A stretch of 61,985 bases of DNA from Alkalimonas sp. GTDB lineage: Bacteria; Pseudomonadota; Gammaproteobacteria; Enterobacterales; Alteromonadaceae. The position numbers were made by a program, and so were the translations under genes. Under the pieces are notes generated by a model that did no database searches, was not told the DNA's origin, and saw only the letters and a program-made list of their open reading frames with translations. Below are positions 45,104-53,467 of the stretch, piece after piece. Each line of letters opens with the position of its first letter. Position 1 is the first letter of the stretch. The DNA lies in the NCBI RefSeq assembly GCF_020831925.1, contig NZ_JAFIFQ010000015.1, positions 1 to 61,985 of the forward strand, written 5' to 3'.

Positions 45104-45979
45104 ATGAAAAAACTTAGAACCCTTGCTGAGAAGCCCATCATTGGTGGGGTGGTTAAAAAAGCTATGACCTCCTTGGCTAGCAATGATGCCAAAGTGATTT
45201 CACGTCACTTCTCCCAGTATCTGCGGCCGCAAATAGCCACGACCGAAGAGCTTAAGCATGAAGTGTATCATTTGCGGCATCAGGTCTACTGCGAAGAATT
45301 GCATTTTGAAGATATTAAAGAAAGTTACGAAGAGTGTGATGAGTTTGATGCGCGTGCAATTCACTGCTTTGTGCGTCACCTTGGCTCGAAAGCGCTGGCA
45401 GGAACGGTGCGGCTTATCGGTTCCAATGCCGCGGACGAATTATTGCCTATAGAGCAGTTTTGTGGGCATGCCATTGAGCACCCTGAGTTGTCGCCGATGA
45501 ATTTTCCACGTGAGTCCATTTGCGAGATATCCCGGTTAGCTGTGCCGGAAAACTTTCGCAAGCGGGCGATTGATAAATTCAAAGGGGCTGCCACTGGTGC
45601 GATTAACGAGCAGGTTTTCTCTGAAACTGAACTCCGCTGCTTTCCCTATATAGCCATCTGTTTGTATCTGGCAGCGACCGCCATGGCGATGCAGACTAAG
45701 CGGTATCATGGATTTGTGATGATGGAGCCCCGGCTGGCGCGAAGCTTAACTTTTGTTGGTATTCAGTTTCAACAAATTGGCAAGCTGATCGAGTTCCATG
45801 GCAAACGAGCCCCTTTTTACATTGATGCACGTGACTTGCGCAGCAATTTAAGCCCAGGTTATCTGCGGTTGTTGGAGTCAGTCGAGCGTGATCTGATTCA
45901 ATCCGGTGGCCTAAAGCCGGCTGCAGAGCACGCCCGGGGGCAGGGGTTTTCGTTGAACCCTCTCTCTTCTCCTTCTTAA
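45104..45979 (+). CDS. PEP-CTERM/exosortase system-associated acyltransferase (LuxI/FeeM-like GNAT), copy 1
   Basis: A 291-residue GNAT-fold acyltransferase of the group related to autoinducer synthases and N-acyl amino acid synthases. The family motifs are VYHLRHQVYCEELHFED (about 50-67), FVRHLGSKALAGTVRLI and ESICEISRLAVPENFRKR. It has an N-terminal extension of about 40 residues compared with the second copy at 48257. Members take acyl groups from acyl-ACP to an amine, but the acceptor is unknown here. It lies between the patatin and E1-like genes, with short gaps. Confidence 0.88.
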   Translation: MKKLRTLAEKPIIGGVVKKAMTSLASNDAKVISRHFSQYLRPQIATTEELKHEVYHLRHQVYCEELHFEDIKESYEECDEFDARAIHCFVRHLGSKALAGTVRLIGSNAADELLPIEQFCGHAIEHPELSPMNFPRESICEISRLAVPENFRKRAIDKFKGAATGAINEQVFSETELRCFPYIAICLYLAATAMAMQTKRYHGFVMMEPRLARSLTFVGIQFQQIGKLIEFHGKRAPFYIDARDLRSNLSPGYLRLLESVERDLIQSGGLKPAAEHARGQGFSLNPLSSPS

Positions 45980-46028
45980 CTGGATACAAAGGTTTCGCAA
46001 GGCTTTCAGCTGATTCGATGAGGCATTC

Positions 46029-46898
46029 ATGTTTGATTATCACCAGGCATTTTCCCGTAATATAGGCTGGGTTACTGAACAGGAACAAAGCAGGCTCCGG
46101 CAGTGCAAAGTTGCCATTGCCGGTGCTGGTGGTGTTGGAAGTGCTCATCTACTGACTTTAACCCGGCTTGGAATCAGCCACTTCAGTATTTCAGACTTTG
46201 ATCAGTTTGAAATTCATAACTTCAATCGCCAGGCGGGTGCCATGTTATCGACCATCGACCAGGACAAGGTTGAAGTGATGGAACGCCTGGCGCGTGATAT
46301 TAATCCAGAGTTGGTTATCGACAGCTACCCGCAGGGCATAGACGCCAGCAATGTGGATGCTTTTCTTGATGGCGTGGATTTGTACGTTGATAGCCTGGAC
46401 TTCTTTGCGCTGGAAGCTCGCAAGCTGGTGTTTGCAGCTTGTACTGCCAAAGGTATACCCATTGTCACGGCAGCCCCTCTGGGCATGGGCAGTGCTTTGT
46501 TGTGCTTTATGCCCGGAAAGATGACCTTCGAGCAGTATTTTTGTTTTGAGGGGCGCTCTGAATTGGATCAATACATCCAATTTTTGATTGGTTTGTCACC
46601 CTCCATGCTACAGCTCCCGTATCTGGTCGATAAAAGCCGGGTTGATTTTAAAGCCCGTAAAGGTCCTTCCACCATTATGGGGGTGCAACTCTGCGCAGGC
46701 ATGGCGGCTACCTATGCGTTAAAAATCCTGCTGCAACGGGGGAATATAGTCGCAGCTCCTTACGGCCTGCACTTTGATGCCTACCGCAACAAATTAAAAA
46801 GAACCTGGCGCCCCTTTGGTAATAAAGGTTTGTTGCCACGTCTGATGTTTGCCATTGCCAAACGAACGGTTACCCGAGCTGATGCTGGAACTGTCTGA
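46029..46898 (+). CDS. ThiF/MoeB-family E1-like adenylyltransferase
   Basis: A 289-residue E1-like enzyme. The nucleotide-binding loop is GAGGVGS (32-38), the DFDQFEIHNFNRQ motif provides Asp56, Asp58, Asn64, Arg67 and Gln68, and LYVDSLDFF follows. No paired CxxC zinc motif was found, unlike MoeB or ThiF, so this is a divergent branch. E1-like enzymes adenylate a C-terminal or free carboxylate. No ubiquitin-like ThiS/MoaD partner is adjacent; instead it lies between two acyltransferases and a PEP-CTERM gene. The substrate is unknown. The last codons overlap the candidate enhancer motif of the next gene. Confidence 0.85.
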   Translation: MFDYHQAFSRNIGWVTEQEQSRLRQCKVAIAGAGGVGSAHLLTLTRLGISHFSISDFDQFEIHNFNRQAGAMLSTIDQDKVEVMERLARDINPELVIDSYPQGIDASNVDAFLDGVDLYVDSLDFFALEARKLVFAACTAKGIPIVTAAPLGMGSALLCFMPGKMTFEQYFCFEGRSELDQYIQFLIGLSPSMLQLPYLVDKSRVDFKARKGPSTIMGVQLCAGMAATYALKILLQRGNIVAAPYGLHFDAYRNKLKRTWRPFGNKGLLPRLMFAIAKRTVTRADAGTV

Positions 46899-46908
46899 AT
46901 TTTTTACA
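46893..46908 (+). promoter_or_regulatory. Candidate PrsR enhancer (UAS) upstream of the PEP-CTERM gene
   Basis: GTCTGAATTTTTTACA; 14/16 identical to 36924-36939. Its centre is about 82 bp upstream of the -24 GG at 46982. That is one helical turn further than in the other operon, so both would face the promoter on the same side of the DNA. It overlaps the stop codon of the E1-like gene. Confidence 0.55.
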
Positions 46909-46980
46909 CCTCTGCTTTTGATGTCAATGCATGCCACGGTAAGCGCCTGTTTTTTAAGGTTAAAAAAAATAACATAGAGT

Positions 46981-46996
46981 TGGCACAAGATGTGCA
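46981..46996 (+). promoter_or_regulatory. Sigma-54 type promoter of the PEP-CTERM gene
   Basis: TGGCACAAGATGTGCA: consensus -24 TGGCAC, exactly 10 bases between GG and GC, and -12 GTGCA (one mismatch to TTGCA). The predicted start near 47007 gives a leader of about 34 bases containing AAGGAAATAGCT before ATG 47041. Confidence 0.75.
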
Positions 46997-47040
46997 TTTA
47001 CTTAGGCAACAGACTTTGATGTTCGCTTAAGGAAATAGCT

Positions 47041-47946
47041 ATGAAAAATTTAGGATTAGTTGCTCTGGCCCTCTTCGGTTCTGCAGCAGTTGCGTCACCC
47101 ATCCAAATCAACAGTGGATATGGTACTACAGCCCAATTCAGTGGTTTAGGTGCCACTAATTTGCCTGTAACTTCTACCTACACTCATGGTTTGGGAGCTG
47201 GTGCTGTAACCCATGCTAATGATTTGATTGGCCAGCTGTTGGGTTTCAGTGATGTTGGCTCTGGTGACATTGGCCAGTTGTTCCCTCTGCTGGGTGCTTC
47301 TGCAACAGCTGGTTACGGCAATGATTGGAAGCTTAGCTTCTCTTATCAGGTGTCAGGTACTGCCGAGTTCATCGATGGTATCCTACCTCCAGGTTTCTGC
47401 CCTCCAGCCCCAGCAGGTGCTTGTGCGGATGGTAACTTAGTCGGTGGTACTTTCAATGGTCAGGAAGTTTTCGGTGCCTTTGATGGTATTGCTCCTACCT
47501 TCACCTCTGGCGTGTTTAGCTTCTTCTATGAAGATTTGAATACAAATACCAGTACTCAGGTATTAGGTCTGAATTTGTTATCAGCAAGTGCTTCAGCTTT
47601 TAATCCAAACGTAGTGTTTAACGCTGCCGTTGATTACAGCTGGTATGCCGGTGGCAACGCCTTTGTTGAGAACTTCTTCATGGATGTAAACTCTGGTAAC
47701 TCATTCTTTGATTTGTACACTCAAGGCAATGGCACCACTATTAATTTCCGTGCTGATTTCAACGTAGACCCTAACTACATCCCTGTTTGTGCGGATGCGG
47801 CCTGTCTTGAACTGGTACGTACTACTGACCTGAATATCAGTGGTGTATTTTCAGTACCTGAGCCAACTTCAATCGCCATCTTAGGTGCTGGCTTGCTTGG
47901 CATGGGCTTCGCCGCTCGTCGCCGTCGCAGCAACAAAGCAGCCTAA
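47041..47946 (+). CDS. PEP-CTERM sorting-domain protein
   Basis: A 301-residue exported surface protein. It has a signal peptide (about 1-19), a Gly/Ser/Asn/Phe-rich beta-type body with four cysteines in two pairs (FCPPAPAGAC and VCADAAC), and the C-terminal sorting signal Pro273-Glu274-Pro275, a hydrophobic helix (277-291) and Arg293-Arg296. An exosortase (XrtA) encoded outside the window should process it and deliver it to the envelope or exopolysaccharide. The body resembles no enzyme. It is the only PEP-CTERM protein in the window. It has its own sigma-54 type promoter and terminator. Confidence 0.93.
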   Translation: MKNLGLVALALFGSAAVASPIQINSGYGTTAQFSGLGATNLPVTSTYTHGLGAGAVTHANDLIGQLLGFSDVGSGDIGQLFPLLGASATAGYGNDWKLSFSYQVSGTAEFIDGILPPGFCPPAPAGACADGNLVGGTFNGQEVFGAFDGIAPTFTSGVFSFFYEDLNTNTSTQVLGLNLLSASASAFNPNVVFNAAVDYSWYAGGNAFVENFFMDVNSGNSFFDLYTQGNGTTINFRADFNVDPNYIPVCADAACLELVRTTDLNISGVFSVPEPTSIAILGAGLLGMGFAARRRRSNKAA

Positions 47947-47970
47947 TCAACACAATTTCAAGCGATTTAA

Positions 47971-47998
47971 AAAAAGCCAGTCATTGACTGGCTTTTTT
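47971..47998 (+). terminator. Intrinsic terminator of the PEP-CTERM gene
   Basis: GCCAGTC - ATT - GACTGGC flanked by five A and six T; 24 bp after the stop codon. Confidence 0.9.
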
Positions 47999-48124
47999 AT
48001 GATTTAAATTTAGGTTCAGTCTTCGTTCATGCAATTCTAATTAATCTAAAAAGCAATGGTGTTTTCCCAAATCAGTGATTCTTCTTTTACCAAGCTTGGG
48101 ATATAGTGGTATAAAGCTTTAGGG

Positions 48125-48213
48125 AAGGGTGACATAGTGCACCAACCTCACGGATGACTTCGCATGTGTTCGAATGAACTTACCAGGGTGTAAGGGCGAC
48201 ATAGCTGCAGCAA
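48125..48213 (+). repeat. Imperfect direct repeat upstream of acyltransferase copy 2
   Basis: Copy 1 is AAGGGTGACATAG followed by TGCACCAA (48125-48145). Copy 2 is AAGGGCGACATAG followed by CTGCAGCAA (48192-48213). About 19 of 22 positions agree, 67 bp apart from start to start. Function unknown: a regulator site or part of a structured leader RNA are both possible. Confidence 0.45.
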
Positions 48214-48256
48214 TAAATGTTAAATAAGAGCTGCAAGCGGTTTATTCTTTGAGGGA

Positions 48257-49018
48257 ATGGTTATTAATAATTTCTTTGATTATTTTGAGTTGGTGTTAGC
48301 TACAACACCTGCTCAAAAACGCGATGTGTATCACATCCGCTATCAAGTGTATTGCGATGAACTTGGCTATGAAGATAAAAGCCAGTTTAAGCAGCCTCTG
48401 GAGCGTGACCGCTTCGATGGGCATTCACTTCACTTTCTGATCCGTCATAGGCGCACGGGGCTGGCAGCGGGCACCGCTCGTTGTGTTTTGCCTTTTGATG
48501 AGTTTGGCCATAAGCAATCCTTGCCTTCAGAACACTTTTGCCAGCCAGCACTCGATAGCAGCATCATCACCAACCTGGGGCTAAGACGTGGCGACTATGC
48601 AGAAGTGTCCCGTGTTGCGATTCGAGCTGAGTTCCGGCGTCGTATTACACTGGATCACCAGGTGTATCTTGACCACCAGGGGTACCAGTTTACTTCGGAC
48701 GAGCTGCAGAGCTTTTCACACATTGCAATCTGTTTGTATTTTGCCCTGGCAGCTTACTATCAGCAGAATCAGAATATTCACGCCATGATTGCTATAATGG
48801 AACCCAGATTGATGAAGCATCTGAATCGACCTGGCATTCACTTCCAACCCGCAGGGCAGCTGATAGATTATCACGGCGTTCGCCAGCCCTTTATTCTGTA
48901 CAAAGATAGTCTGGTGAGCGATATTAAACCGTTGTTCCGACCATTTTTTGATTCGGTGTGTCAATTGGTTACAGACGAATTGATCGAGGAAAATCAGTTG
49001 GCACTTGATATTGCCTGA
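48257..49018 (+). CDS. PEP-CTERM/exosortase system-associated acyltransferase (LuxI/FeeM-like GNAT), copy 2
   Basis: A 253-residue paralogue of the protein at 45104-45979. The core motifs are VYHIRYQVYCDELGYED (about 25-41), FLIRHRRTGLAAGTARCV and DYAEVSRVAIRAEFRRR. It lacks the N-terminal extension of copy 1. The ATG at 48257 has GAGGGA almost abutting it, an unusually short spacing. It is separated from the PEP-CTERM gene by a terminator and a 310-bp gap, so it has its own promoter. It converges on prsT across a bidirectional terminator. Confidence 0.87.
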   Translation: MVINNFFDYFELVLATTPAQKRDVYHIRYQVYCDELGYEDKSQFKQPLERDRFDGHSLHFLIRHRRTGLAAGTARCVLPFDEFGHKQSLPSEHFCQPALDSSIITNLGLRRGDYAEVSRVAIRAEFRRRITLDHQVYLDHQGYQFTSDELQSFSHIAICLYFALAAYYQQNQNIHAMIAIMEPRLMKHLNRPGIHFQPAGQLIDYHGVRQPFILYKDSLVSDIKPLFRPFFDSVCQLVTDELIEENQLALDIA

Positions 49019-49049
49019 CTCTTGTCTTGGAAACCAGGTTACCGCGCAT

Positions 49050-49079
49050 AAAAAAGGGCTTTCATCAAAGCCCTTTTTT
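49050..49079. terminator. Bidirectional intrinsic terminator between acyltransferase copy 2 and prsT
   Basis: AAAAAAGGGCTTT - CATC - AAAGCCCTTTTTT: a perfect 13-bp stem with T-runs on both strands, between convergent genes ending at 49018 and 49110. Confidence 0.95.
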
Positions 49080-49109
49080 GTTGCTCCAAAGAAGCGCTGT
49101 ATCTGTGCT

Positions 49110-51869
49110 TTAGCGCAGCTGGCTTTGTAGCCTTGCCAAACGCTCTAAAATGCTTGGATCATCACTACGAACCTGGGACAACACTTCACGTGCTTTTTCC
49201 TGCTGATTCGTTTTGCCGAGCGCCTCAGCGTAATTCAGCATTACCTCGGCATGATCGGGCCGTAAGCTCAGCGATTGCTCAAAGTGCTTTAAAGCTTCCG
49301 CGGGCTGATTCAATCGCAGCAATATCTTGCCATAGGTATCAATGATATCAGGGTGATTAGGTACCAACTCCATAGCTCGCTCGGCATAGGGTTTGGCTTG
49401 GGCTGCTTGATCATTGTCTGTCAGTAACCAAGCGTAGTTGTTCAGCGCAATCACATTATTCGGCTCTCTCTCCAGCAGGCTTTGGTACATTTTTTTAGAC
49501 TGAGCCGAATCGGTCTTCAACAACAGGGTGGCATGATAAGTATCCAAGCCTTGATTGGAGCCATGCTGCGCGATATGCCGCTCAATAAAAGTTTTTGCGC
49601 TTGCTTCAGACTCAAGGGCGGCCAGACTAACACCAATAAACAAGGCGGTCTCATGCGTTGGTAGCTCTTGATAACTTGCCTGGAAGGCGCGCTTAGCAGC
49701 TGCATTGTCCCCACGCATCAATTCAAGCCGCCCCTTGATAAACTGCATCTGTGAACTAGTGGCCATACCGGATGGCAAATTACTAATAACGGCAATCGCC
49801 TGATCAAGCCGCTGCAGTTGTGCTAACAAGGTAATTTGTGCTACCAGCAAGCGCTCGTGGCCAGGATTATTTTTCAGCAACCCATTGATAGTATCTAGTG
49901 CTTTTTCACGTTCATTATTCAGCGCCAGAGCATTAGCATAGGTGTAACCGGCCTGAATATTGGCCGGGCTCTGCCGGTACCAGCGCTCCGCCAGCCGAAC
50001 CGCAGGGGCATGACGTCCTAACTGCTGATGCGACTCGACCAACAGCAAGTGGTGGCTAACTGGGAGAGGCTGTTCCTGAGGATTGATATCGTTGAGCAGA
50101 TCAATAACTTTTTGAAAATCCTGCTGGTCATGCGCAACCCGGGCCCGCAGCAAGCGTGCCGGATAAATCTGCTCATTCTGACGGAACAATTGATCGATCC
50201 GCTTGGTAGCATCCGCTGTGTCCTGTCGCGCCTTGCCGACAGCATAGTATTGCTCTAGGCCGGCAAGGTACTGAGGATGTTGGTCCAGCATGGTTTTCAG
50301 TTGCTGATTGGCTGCCGTCAGATCTTGCTGTTGTACCTTGATCATCGCTTGCAACAATGAAGAAAAGGGATTCAAAGGCTTGATTTGCAATGCTTGGTTA
50401 CTCAGTTGCATTGCTTGATCAAAACGTTGTTGTAAAAAATTTGCATAGGCTTGCAGGTTGTAGCCAGCGACCTGCAGTTCAGGATCTTTAATCCACTCTT
50501 CAGCCAGCGCGGAAGCTTTATCAAAGTCACCCTGTTGCAGGTAGGTCATCGCCAAAACTAAACGTGTTTGGGTAATGGAAGGATCCAGCTGCAGCGCCTG
50601 CTCCAGATCACGGATACCAGCATCCCGCTGTCCTTCGATACCCAGTTTGACGGTACCAATAGTGGTTAGTCCTGCCGCATCCAAGTCATCACGGCTCTGA
50701 TATTGGCTTAGAAGGCTTTGCGCAGAATCTGGCGAGCCTTTGCGCACCAGCTCGAAAGCGGTACTGGCGATCAATTGCAGGTTCTGTTCATGCTCCGGCA
50801 TACTCGCAAGTATCTTGCCGGCATCTTCTGTTTCACCGGCTCTTAGCTGCAATAATGCGAACAAGCGCTGAGCATCGGGTATTTGATGCAGTTGATCACG
50901 AATCGGTTCCAGATGACGCAATGCTTGCTCTTCCAGCCCTAGACGCGTTGAAGAGATTGCTGCGATTACGCGTGCTCTTGTGCCCACCAGACCATGACGG
51001 ATTGCGCGCTCACTGTGTGCTTTAGCTGCTTCAAAATCATCGCGCTGGAAGCTCACCAGGCTTTGTAAATAATTGGCCATTGGCTGCTCTGGGAATAAAC
51101 GCAGCAACAGGTTTAAATGGGGCTCACTGTTATCAAACTCACCATTTCGGACATAGGCTTGTGCCAATAACAGCCTGGCTAACAGTTTGCTTGGTGCCAA
51201 AGCAACGTATTCTTTCAGGTTCTCAATGGCCTCTGGCATCTCTTCCTGTGCCAGCCAGATCTTACCTTTTAAATAGCGTGTCTCTGCAAAGAGTTCACTG
51301 TCTGCTGCAACGGAGTCTAAACGCTCGATGGCAGCTTCAGCCTCACGTGCACTCAAATGCAAATGCGCCTGGGCCATGGCAGCAACATCCGCATAGTCCG
51401 ATTGGCTCAGTCGTTCAAAATGCACAATGGCAGAGGGCGTGTCACCCAGCTCAATCTCCGATAACGCACGATAGGTGTCCACCAGCGCCTGATCGCGCTC
51501 CGTCAGGCTTTCGCTGTTCTCAAAGGCAGAAATCGCGGCCTGGTAATTGTTGCCGAGGTAATAGGCTTGCATCAAGGGCAAAGCGATGTCTTCTTCTGGG
51601 GCACCGTAACGCATAGCCCGCTCAAATTCTCGCTCTGCGCTGCCAGTATCGCCAATACCCAGCAAGGCTTTCCCTAACGCCAGCCGAAAACGATAATCAT
51701 CCGGCGATTGTTGCACAGCCGAACGCAGTTCGATCACGGCTGCATTGTACTGTTGAGTCGCAAGATAGTCTTGTGCTGCTAGATAATGTGCTTCGCTGTC
51801 TTTTTTACTGCAAGCGGTCAGGGCAGCCAAGAGGGCTATACCAGATAGTAACCTTGTTGTTTTTTTCAT
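49110..51869 (-). CDS. prsT: XrtA/PEP-CTERM system TPR-repeat lipoprotein PrsT
   Basis: A 919-residue protein. The N-terminus is a lipoprotein signal with lipobox LTAC (Cys20), followed by more than 20 tetratricopeptide-like repeats to the end, for example YLATQQYNAAVIELRSAVQQSP near the N-terminus and ALKHFEQSLSLRPDHAEVML near the C-terminus. Length and TPR-only architecture fit the PrsT family linked to exosortase A exopolysaccharide loci. It is likely a membrane-tethered periplasmic scaffold for polysaccharide or protein export. It is 33 bp downstream of wecC on the same strand. Confidence 0.9.
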   Translation of the reverse strand: MKKTTRLLSGIALLAALTACSKKDSEAHYLAAQDYLATQQYNAAVIELRSAVQQSPDDYRFRLALGKALLGIGDTGSAEREFERAMRYGAPEEDIALPLMQAYYLGNNYQAAISAFENSESLTERDQALVDTYRALSEIELGDTPSAIVHFERLSQSDYADVAAMAQAHLHLSAREAEAAIERLDSVAADSELFAETRYLKGKIWLAQEEMPEAIENLKEYVALAPSKLLARLLLAQAYVRNGEFDNSEPHLNLLLRLFPEQPMANYLQSLVSFQRDDFEAAKAHSERAIRHGLVGTRARVIAAISSTRLGLEEQALRHLEPIRDQLHQIPDAQRLFALLQLRAGETEDAGKILASMPEHEQNLQLIASTAFELVRKGSPDSAQSLLSQYQSRDDLDAAGLTTIGTVKLGIEGQRDAGIRDLEQALQLDPSITQTRLVLAMTYLQQGDFDKASALAEEWIKDPELQVAGYNLQAYANFLQQRFDQAMQLSNQALQIKPLNPFSSLLQAMIKVQQQDLTAANQQLKTMLDQHPQYLAGLEQYYAVGKARQDTADATKRIDQLFRQNEQIYPARLLRARVAHDQQDFQKVIDLLNDINPQEQPLPVSHHLLLVESHQQLGRHAPAVRLAERWYRQSPANIQAGYTYANALALNNEREKALDTINGLLKNNPGHERLLVAQITLLAQLQRLDQAIAVISNLPSGMATSSQMQFIKGRLELMRGDNAAAKRAFQASYQELPTHETALFIGVSLAALESEASAKTFIERHIAQHGSNQGLDTYHATLLLKTDSAQSKKMYQSLLEREPNNVIALNNYAWLLTDNDQAAQAKPYAERAMELVPNHPDIIDTYGKILLRLNQPAEALKHFEQSLSLRPDHAEVMLNYAEALGKTNQQEKAREVLSQVRSDDPSILERLARLQSQLR

Positions 51870-51901
51870 CTTTCCTCTCCTTGAGCAGGTTGAGCAGGCA
51901 A

Positions 51902-53146
51902 TTAACCAAACAGACCGCGGGTGTCAATCACAACTTTGGCAGCCACATCGCCAGGCTTTAACGATTTAAATTGTTTGTGGTCTACCAGCACCACTAAAAT
52001 ATGCGCGCGTTCCAGTGCCTCATGTAAGGTAACTAACTGAGGGGTGAAGGCTTGGTATGCTTTCGGCAGCGAACGAATATTCGGCTCTACCCACAGCACT
52101 TCACCAATGCGTTGCTCGGTCAGGGCTTTGGCTATATCCAGTGCCGGGCTTTCGCGAAGATCATCAATATCGGCTTTAAATGCCAGGCCAAGGCAGGCAA
52201 TCACCGGCTTTTTGAATTCATCGGCTGCTTTTTTCACCCGATCCATCACGTAATGAGGCTTCGCATCATTGACTTCACGGGCCAACCGTATCATTTTGGC
52301 TTGCTCTGGGGCTGAGTCCACAATGAACCAGGGGTCGACCGCAATGCAGTGGCCGCCAACACCAGGCCCGGGGCTTAAAATATTGACCCTGGGGTGGCGG
52401 TTTGCCAGTTGAATCAGTTCCCAGACATTAATCTTCAAATGGTCACATACCATCGATAGCTCATTGGCAAAGGCAATATTCACATCACGGAAGGAGTTTT
52501 CGGTCAGCTTTGCCATCTCTGCAGTCCGGGCATCGGTTAACAGACACTCACCCCGAACAAAGAGTTGATACAGCTCCATGGCTTTCTGGGCACAGCGGGG
52601 ACTAATGCCACCAATAATGCGATCGTTACTCACCAACTCCTGCAACACGCGGCCAGGCAGCACACGCTCAGGGCAGTGCGCTATAAAAACATCGGATTGA
52701 TCGGTATTGGCATGAGGCATCCGCAAGTCCGGTCGTAGCTCTGCCAGCCACTGTGCTATTTTCTCGGTGGTGCCAACCGGCGAGGTCGATTCCAGAATAA
52801 TTAAATTGCCTTTGCTCACGTGCGGGGCAATGGTGTTGATGGCTGCCTCAATGAAGCTAAGATCGGGCTTTTTATCGCCCTGAAACGGAGTAGGCACTGC
52901 GATCATAAAAACATCGGCAGCTTCTGCTTCGGTCGAGGCTTTGAGCTTACCGGTTGAAACGGCTGCCTGAACCAACATATCCAAGTCTGGTTCGACAATA
53001 TGGATCTTACCCTGGTTTATCGTGTCGACGGCATGCTCTGAGATGTCCACTCCATGGACTTGAACTCCCCGGGAAGCAATCACCGCTGCGGTTGGCAGGC
53101 CAATGTAACCCAGACCGATGACTGAAATTTTGCTAAAATCGTGCAT
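51902..53146 (-). CDS. wecC: UDP-N-acetyl-D-mannosamine dehydrogenase
   Basis: A 414-residue NAD-dependent dehydrogenase that oxidises UDP-ManNAc to UDP-ManNAcA. The Rossmann motif GLGYIGLPTAAVIASRG, the catalytic-lysine region (TAEMAKLTENSFRDVNIAFANELSM), the cysteine block GPGVGGHCIAVDPWF, and the C-terminal domain (ACLGLAFKADIDDLRESPAL) fit the WecC/UDP-glucose dehydrogenase family. ATG 53146 with AAGGG 8 bp upstream is preferred to a GTG at 53164. It is divergent from wecB, its biosynthetic partner, across a 385-bp gap. Confidence 0.92.
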   Translation of the reverse strand: MHDFSKISVIGLGYIGLPTAAVIASRGVQVHGVDISEHAVDTINQGKIHIVEPDLDMLVQAAVSTGKLKASTEAEAADVFMIAVPTPFQGDKKPDLSFIEAAINTIAPHVSKGNLIILESTSPVGTTEKIAQWLAELRPDLRMPHANTDQSDVFIAHCPERVLPGRVLQELVSNDRIIGGISPRCAQKAMELYQLFVRGECLLTDARTAEMAKLTENSFRDVNIAFANELSMVCDHLKINVWELIQLANRHPRVNILSPGPGVGGHCIAVDPWFIVDSAPEQAKMIRLAREVNDAKPHYVMDRVKKAADEFKKPVIACLGLAFKADIDDLRESPALDIAKALTEQRIGEVLWVEPNIRSLPKAYQAFTPQLVTLHEALERAHILVVLVDHKQFKSLKPGDVAAKVVIDTRGLFG

Positions 53147-53189
53147 GCTCGTACCCTTGCTCACCTAACTGCATTCACCGCGGCTATCA

Positions 53190-53202
53190 CTGTATGATAC
53201 AG
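53190..53202. promoter_or_regulatory. Palindrome in the wecC promoter region
   Basis: CTGTATGATACAG, a perfect 13-bp palindrome (6-bp arms), 44-56 bp upstream of the wecC ATG. A possible operator; the regulator is not known. It does not fit LexA (arms 5 bases apart, not 8). Confidence 0.35.
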
Positions 53203-53236
53203 GCCGTGATGAAAGACGGTCGGAATTGTGGTGGCG

Positions 53237-53338
53237 TGTCGAATGGAGCCAGCAAGTTGCGTGGTGAAAAGTGGATGTTCCATCCGCATGGTCTTTCCAC
53301 TTTAGCAGACTCTCGCACTCCATTGCTGCTGTTCGACA
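53237..53338. repeat. Nested inverted repeats between wecC and wecB
   Basis: Outer arms TGTCGAA / TTCGACA (53237-53243 and 53332-53338), middle arms TGGAG / CTCCA (53244-53248 and 53318-53322) and inner arms AAAGTGGA / TCCACTTT (53268-53275 and 53296-53303). On one strand this can fold into an approximately 100-base branched hairpin. It may be an RNA leader or a cruciform-type regulatory site. Confidence 0.4.
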
Positions 53339-53452
53339 TGCCTGTCATTTAACTAGAACAAAGACTAAACGATAGCCCTATAAAGCGCAATAGCTCGCCC
53401 TATGCAAAGCGAGGATTTCTCAGGCCTTACTGCTGAAATTCTTACCATCAGA

Positions 53453-53467
53453 GGTGGAAATTTTGCT
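53453..53467 (+). promoter_or_regulatory. Weak sigma-54-like promoter candidate for the wecB operon
   Basis: GGTGGAAATTTTGCT has GG-N10-GC and a TTGCT -12 element, but the -24 region is poor. It lies 65 bp upstream of the wecB start. A partial match (11/16) to the candidate PrsR motif is at 53431-53446, which is unusually near. Confidence 0.25.

Larger units (their letters stand above)
47947..48256. other. Gap between PEP-CTERM gene and second acyltransferase (310 bp)
   Basis: Holds the terminator at 47971-47998 and, after an AT-rich stretch, the imperfect direct repeat at 48125-48145 / 48192-48213. The second repeat copy contains a GG-N10-GC pair that could be a weak sigma-54 promoter. No open frame with a plausible start was seen. 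Confidence 0.55.

Noticed and set aside
48125-48256. Known riboswitch in the acyltransferase leader
   Set aside because: No conserved core of the TPP, cobalamin, SAM or cyclic-di-GMP classes could be aligned by eye.
53190-53202. LexA (SOS) box
   Set aside because: CTGTATGATACAG has CTGT and ACAG only 5 bases apart; LexA needs 8. It is kept only as an unassigned palindrome.
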